The notes under the pieces were generated by a model that had not been told where the DNA came from, did no database searches, and saw nothing but the letters and a program-made list of their open reading frames with translations. Below are positions 6,077 to 7,757 of a stretch of DNA of 7,757 bases, one piece after another. The translations under genes and the position numbers were made by a program. The DNA comes from Verrucomicrobiota bacterium (GTDB lineage Bacteria > Verrucomicrobiota > Verrucomicrobiia > Opitutales > Opitutaceae), in contig JAEXPG010000004.1 in NCBI GenBank assembly GCA_023447015.1, positions 1-7,757 of the forward strand, read 5' to 3'. Positions within the stretch are counted from its first letter, which is position 1. Every line of letters starts with the position of its first letter.

Positions 6077-6103
6077 GCAATGTAACATATTGTGTTACAT
6101 TGC
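6077..6103. promoter_or_regulatory. 27-base AT-rich palindrome, candidate operator
   Basis: GCAATGTAACA (6077-6087) and TGTTACATTGC (6093-6103) are perfect 11-bp inverted arms around the spacer TATTG. The element is much richer in A and T than its surroundings. It lies beyond the terminator at 6145-6173, about 250 bases upstream of the start of the minus-strand gene at 5828. Symmetry, size and spacing fit the site of a dimeric helix-turn-helix repressor or activator. I cannot assign it to a named regulator, and no other copy of TGTAACA or TGTTACA was noticed in the window. Confidence 0.6.
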
Positions 6104-6144
6104 GGGGAAGGCCGAAGGTCGGCGCTCCGAGGTCGGGTTCGACG

Positions 6145-6173
6145 AAAAAGGCCGCGTCCGGAGGGACGCGGCC
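6145..6173 (-). terminator. Strong intrinsic terminator after the repeat-protein gene
   Basis: GGCCGCGTCC (6150-6159) and GGACGCGGCC (6164-6173) form a perfect 10-bp stem with a 4-base loop. On the minus strand the stem is followed directly by five T residues (6149-6145). It begins 24 bases after the stop codon at 6200-6198. This is the clearest Rho-independent terminator in the window and insulates the gene at 5109-5828 from upstream transcription. Confidence 0.9.
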
Positions 6174-6197
6174 GAGGGGAAACACGGATCGGGAGAT

Positions 6198-6863
6198 TCA
6201 GGGTCGGCCGAGCACGGGCGCGCCGATGCTGAACCCGATCGACTGCCAGTCGTCGGTGTAGCCGTAGCGGTAGGGCCCTTTCCATTTCTCGCGGCCGGTG
6301 GCGACGGAGACGGCGAACTCGGTGCCGGTCTTGGTGTCGAGCAGGCTGGTGGTGACCCAGCCGGCGCGGGAGCTGTAGCCGCTGCCGCCGCCGATGCTCA
6401 GGCCGAACTCGCCATGCACCTCGAAGCGGTTGGGAAAGAACTCGACGGCCTCGATGGTGCCGGGGACGGAGGGCTGGTAGCGGGGCGTGGGCGTGACCTG
6501 GGCTGCCACGAGCGTGTCGACGGTGGCGGTCTGCTCGGCCGTCAGGGTGTCGAGTCCGGCAGCGCGGCGCTGGTCGCCGGAAAGCGATTGCGAGAACGCG
6601 ACGGGCTGAGCGGCGGGGGCGGGTGCCTGGTCGGGGGTCTTCGCGGCCTGTTGCTCGGCCTTCCTGGCCTCGGCGGCGGCGGCGTGGAGATTGAGGCGGA
6701 CCAGGGCGTCGAGCGCGGCGACCTGGTCGGAGTTGAGGCGGTCGATGCCGGCGGTCGTGCGCTGCTCGGCGGAGAGTGACTGGGAGAAGCGCGCGGGTTC
6801 GGCGACGAGAAGCGTGGAGGCGAGGAGGGCGCCGGTGAGGGCGAGAAGCGTGCGGGTTCTCAT
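6198..6863 (-). CDS. Secreted protein with two FSQSL/AGxD motifs
   Basis: The 221-residue protein runs from ATG (6863-6861) to TGA (6200-6198). MRTR followed by a hydrophobic run to about residue 21 is a signal peptide (LLVA-EPA). Two 30-residue copies follow, at 26-55 and 90-119, both starting FSQSLS and sharing QR, AG, D, L, Q, D and a final LV; 17 of 30 positions are identical. An Ala/Gln/Pro-rich linker (60-88) separates them. Residues about 135-221 are Gly- and aromatic-rich and beta-like (GEFGLSIGGGSGYSS, RYGYTDDWQSIGFSIG), perhaps a surface or outer-membrane-associated domain. I remember similar 'speQ/E..AGL..Lt..qL..Ld.LV' motifs in exported verrucomicrobial proteins, but no function. 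The start sits directly before the signal peptide; upstream in-frame residues are Arg/Pro-rich. A hairpin lies just before the start and a strong terminator after the stop, so it is probably monocistronic or the last gene of a transcript. Confidence 0.85.
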   Translation of the reverse strand: MRTRTLLALTGALLASTLLVAEPARFSQSLSAEQRTTAGIDRLNSDQVAALDALVRLNLHAAAAEARKAEQQAAKTPDQAPAPAAQPVAFSQSLSGDQRRAAGLDTLTAEQTATVDTLVAAQVTPTPRYQPSVPGTIEAVEFFPNRFEVHGEFGLSIGGGSGYSSRAGWVTTSLLDTKTGTEFAVSVATGREKWKGPYRYGYTDDWQSIGFSIGAPVLGRP

Positions 6864-6879
6864 GGAGATGGAAGGTGGG

Positions 6880-6896
6880 ACTCGGCGCGGCCGAGT
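6880..6896 (-). other. Small leader hairpin upstream of the repeat-protein gene
   Basis: ACTCGGC (6880-6886) and GCCGAGT (6890-6896) are perfect 7-bp inverted arms with a 3-base loop, ending 16 bases before the ATG on the minus strand. There is no T-run on that strand, so it is unlikely to end the methyltransferase transcript. It could affect ribosome access or mark an operator. Confidence 0.35.
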
Positions 6897-6989
6897 TTGT
6901 TCAAACGAACGTGGGGAAAGACGGCCTCGGGGCAAGGGCGGTTACGGGGAGGGCGGCGGCCGCAGGGACGGTGGCGGCAGCGGGGCCGG

Positions 6990-7757
6990 TCAGCGGGGCA
7001 GCCGCGGCCGGGCGGCCTCGTAGAGCAAAATCGCGGCGGCGGCAGCGACGTTGAGCGAGTCGAAGCCGCCCGGCATCGGGATCGTGATGGCGCCGGCGCA
7101 GGCCGCGGCGACGGTGGGGCGGATGCCGTCACCCTCGCTGCCGAGGACGAGGCAGGTGTCGCCGGTGAGGGTGGTCGAGGCGAGGGGCGAACCCTGATGG
7201 GCGTCGGCCGCGAGGCCGCGCAGCCCGGCGGCGGCGCAGGTGCGGAGGTCGGCGGCGAGGTCGGGGGAGCGGAGCACCGGCACGGCGGCCATCGCGCCCA
7301 TCGAGGTACGCACGGCGCGGCGCAGCCAGGGCGAGGTGCAGGTCTCGCCGCAAAGGATCGTCTGGGCGCCGAGCGCGACGGCGCTGCGGACGATCGTGCC
7401 GAGATTCTCGGAGCTGGTGAGGCCGTCGAGCGCAAGCCAGAGGCGCGGGCCGGACGCCGGGCGGGCGAGCAGCGTCGGCAGCGGCGTTGCGGCGGGGATG
7501 CGGGTGACCGCGAGCACGCCGTTGAAGAGGTTGAAGCCGATGAGGTGCCGGAGGTTCTTCTCGTCGGTCACGAAGACGGGCAGGTCTGCGGCTTGCGCGG
7601 CGAGCAACGGCCAGAAATGGGCACGCCACGATTCGGTGCAGAGCATCGACTCGAGCACCAGGCCGGCGGCGAGGAGGCGCTCGATCACCCTCGGGCCCTC
7701 GGCGACGAAGATGCCGGCCTGCTCGTGCTCGTCGCTGCGGCGCAGCGTGAGGTACGG
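6990..7757 (-). CDS. TrmH/SpoU-family RNA 2'-O-methyltransferase (5' end beyond window)
   Basis: The frame enters from the right edge and ends at TGA (6992-6990), giving 255 visible residues; the start codon lies outside. Visible residues 1-85 look like the SpoU substrate-binding domain (IFVAEGPRVIERLL at 16-29, FNGVLAV near 78-84). The catalytic alpha/beta-knot SPOUT domain follows with all three family motifs: motif 1 NLGTIVRSA (118-126) with the conserved Asn and Arg, motif 2 LVLGSEGDGI (203-212), and motif 3 ITIPMPGGFDSLNV (224-237) then AAAAAILLYE. Such enzymes methylate a ribose 2'-OH in rRNA or tRNA using S-adenosylmethionine, as knotted dimers in the cytoplasm. The exact target (such as the 23S position modified by RlmB or a tRNA position) cannot be set from this part. 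A GTG near 7688 would cut into the substrate-binding domain and is not the start. The next gene on this strand begins 126 bases downstream. Confidence 0.93.
   Translation of the reverse strand, partial: PYLTLRRSDEHEQAGIFVAEGPRVIERLLAAGLVLESMLCTESWRAHFWPLLAAQAADLPVFVTDEKNLRHLIGFNLFNGVLAVTRIPAATPLPTLLARPASGPRLWLALDGLTSSENLGTIVRSAVALGAQTILCGETCTSPWLRRAVRTSMGAMAAVPVLRSPDLAADLRTCAAAGLRGLAADAHQGSPLASTTLTGDTCLVLGSEGDGIRPTVAAACAGAITIPMPGGFDSLNVAAAAAILLYEAARPRLPR

Larger units (their letters stand above)
5829..6197. other. 369-base intergenic region
   Basis: I see no credible gene here. It contains the terminator of the repeat-protein gene (6145-6173) and the AT-rich palindrome (6077-6103). Three TTCCCC hexamers on the minus strand (5884-5889, 5895-5900, 5905-5910) are spaced 11 and 10 bases apart, 56 to 82 bases upstream of the ATG at 5828. 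The promoter of the 239-residue gene should lie here, but no clear -10/-35 pair stands out. Confidence 0.6.

Noticed and set aside
6077..6103. XerC/XerD dif site
   Set aside because: The 11-bp arms and partial likeness of one arm to the XerD half-site (TTGTGTTACAT versus TTATGTTAAAT) suggested it. The other half does not resemble a XerC arm and the perfect outer symmetry is unlike dif.
6077..6185. N-terminal extension of the 239-residue gene through the palindrome
   Set aside because: The frame is open to 6185, but the extra 119 residues are Pro/Arg-rich without structure and run from inside the region just after the terminator.
5010..6779. 589-residue plus-strand open frame on the right side
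   Set aside because: It crosses a perfect terminator, the palindrome and two supported minus-strand genes, and its Gly/Ala/Glu-rich sequence has no recognisable domain.
1..7757. Defence system, CRISPR array, prophage or transposon
   Set aside because: I found no regularly spaced repeats, integrase, transposase, Cas, nuclease or toxin-antitoxin signature, and composition is even apart from the short palindrome.

Overview
The window is very GC-rich and densely coding. It carries eight protein genes, two of them cut by the window edges, and no RNA gene, insertion sequence, CRISPR array or phage gene that I can see. The gene set fits a Gram-negative bacterium of the Verrucomicrobiota, probably Opitutaceae-like: a TMTC-like membrane protein fused to TPRs, a secreted DUF1573 protein, and a secreted protein with duplicated 'FSQSL...AGxD...LV' motifs. 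That placement is inferred from remembered family distribution, not from a search. Convincing Shine-Dalgarno sequences are scarce, so several starts rest on protein content rather than on a ribosome binding site.

Left block, minus strand (1-1770): a secreted protein of unknown function running off the left edge; a MerR-family regulator (GTG start at 1397); and a 62-residue protein whose whole length matches the C-terminal domain of that regulator. A GC-rich hairpin just after the small gene probably separates it from the regulator gene.

Middle block, plus strand (2045-5005): a 710-residue membrane protein related to the TMTC/GT-C family, ending in eight exact 34-residue TPRs, followed 90 bases later by a secreted DUF1573 protein. 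Both act at the cell envelope and may be co-transcribed, although a long imperfect hairpin lies between them. The 274-base region upstream (1771-2044) is a divergent promoter region shared with the small MerR-domain gene and holds a 9-bp inverted repeat with a 20-base spacer.

Right block, minus strand (5109-7757): in transcription order, a TrmH/SpoU-family RNA 2'-O-methyltransferase (5' end beyond the window), a secreted protein with two copies of a 30-residue motif followed by a clear intrinsic terminator, a 369-base gap with a striking 27-base AT-rich palindrome, and an uncharacterised 239-residue protein.

Nothing here amounts to a complete novel multi-gene system. The two observations most worth following are the regulator paired with a free-standing copy of its own effector-side domain, and the isolated AT-rich palindrome, which looks like an operator whose regulator is not in the window.
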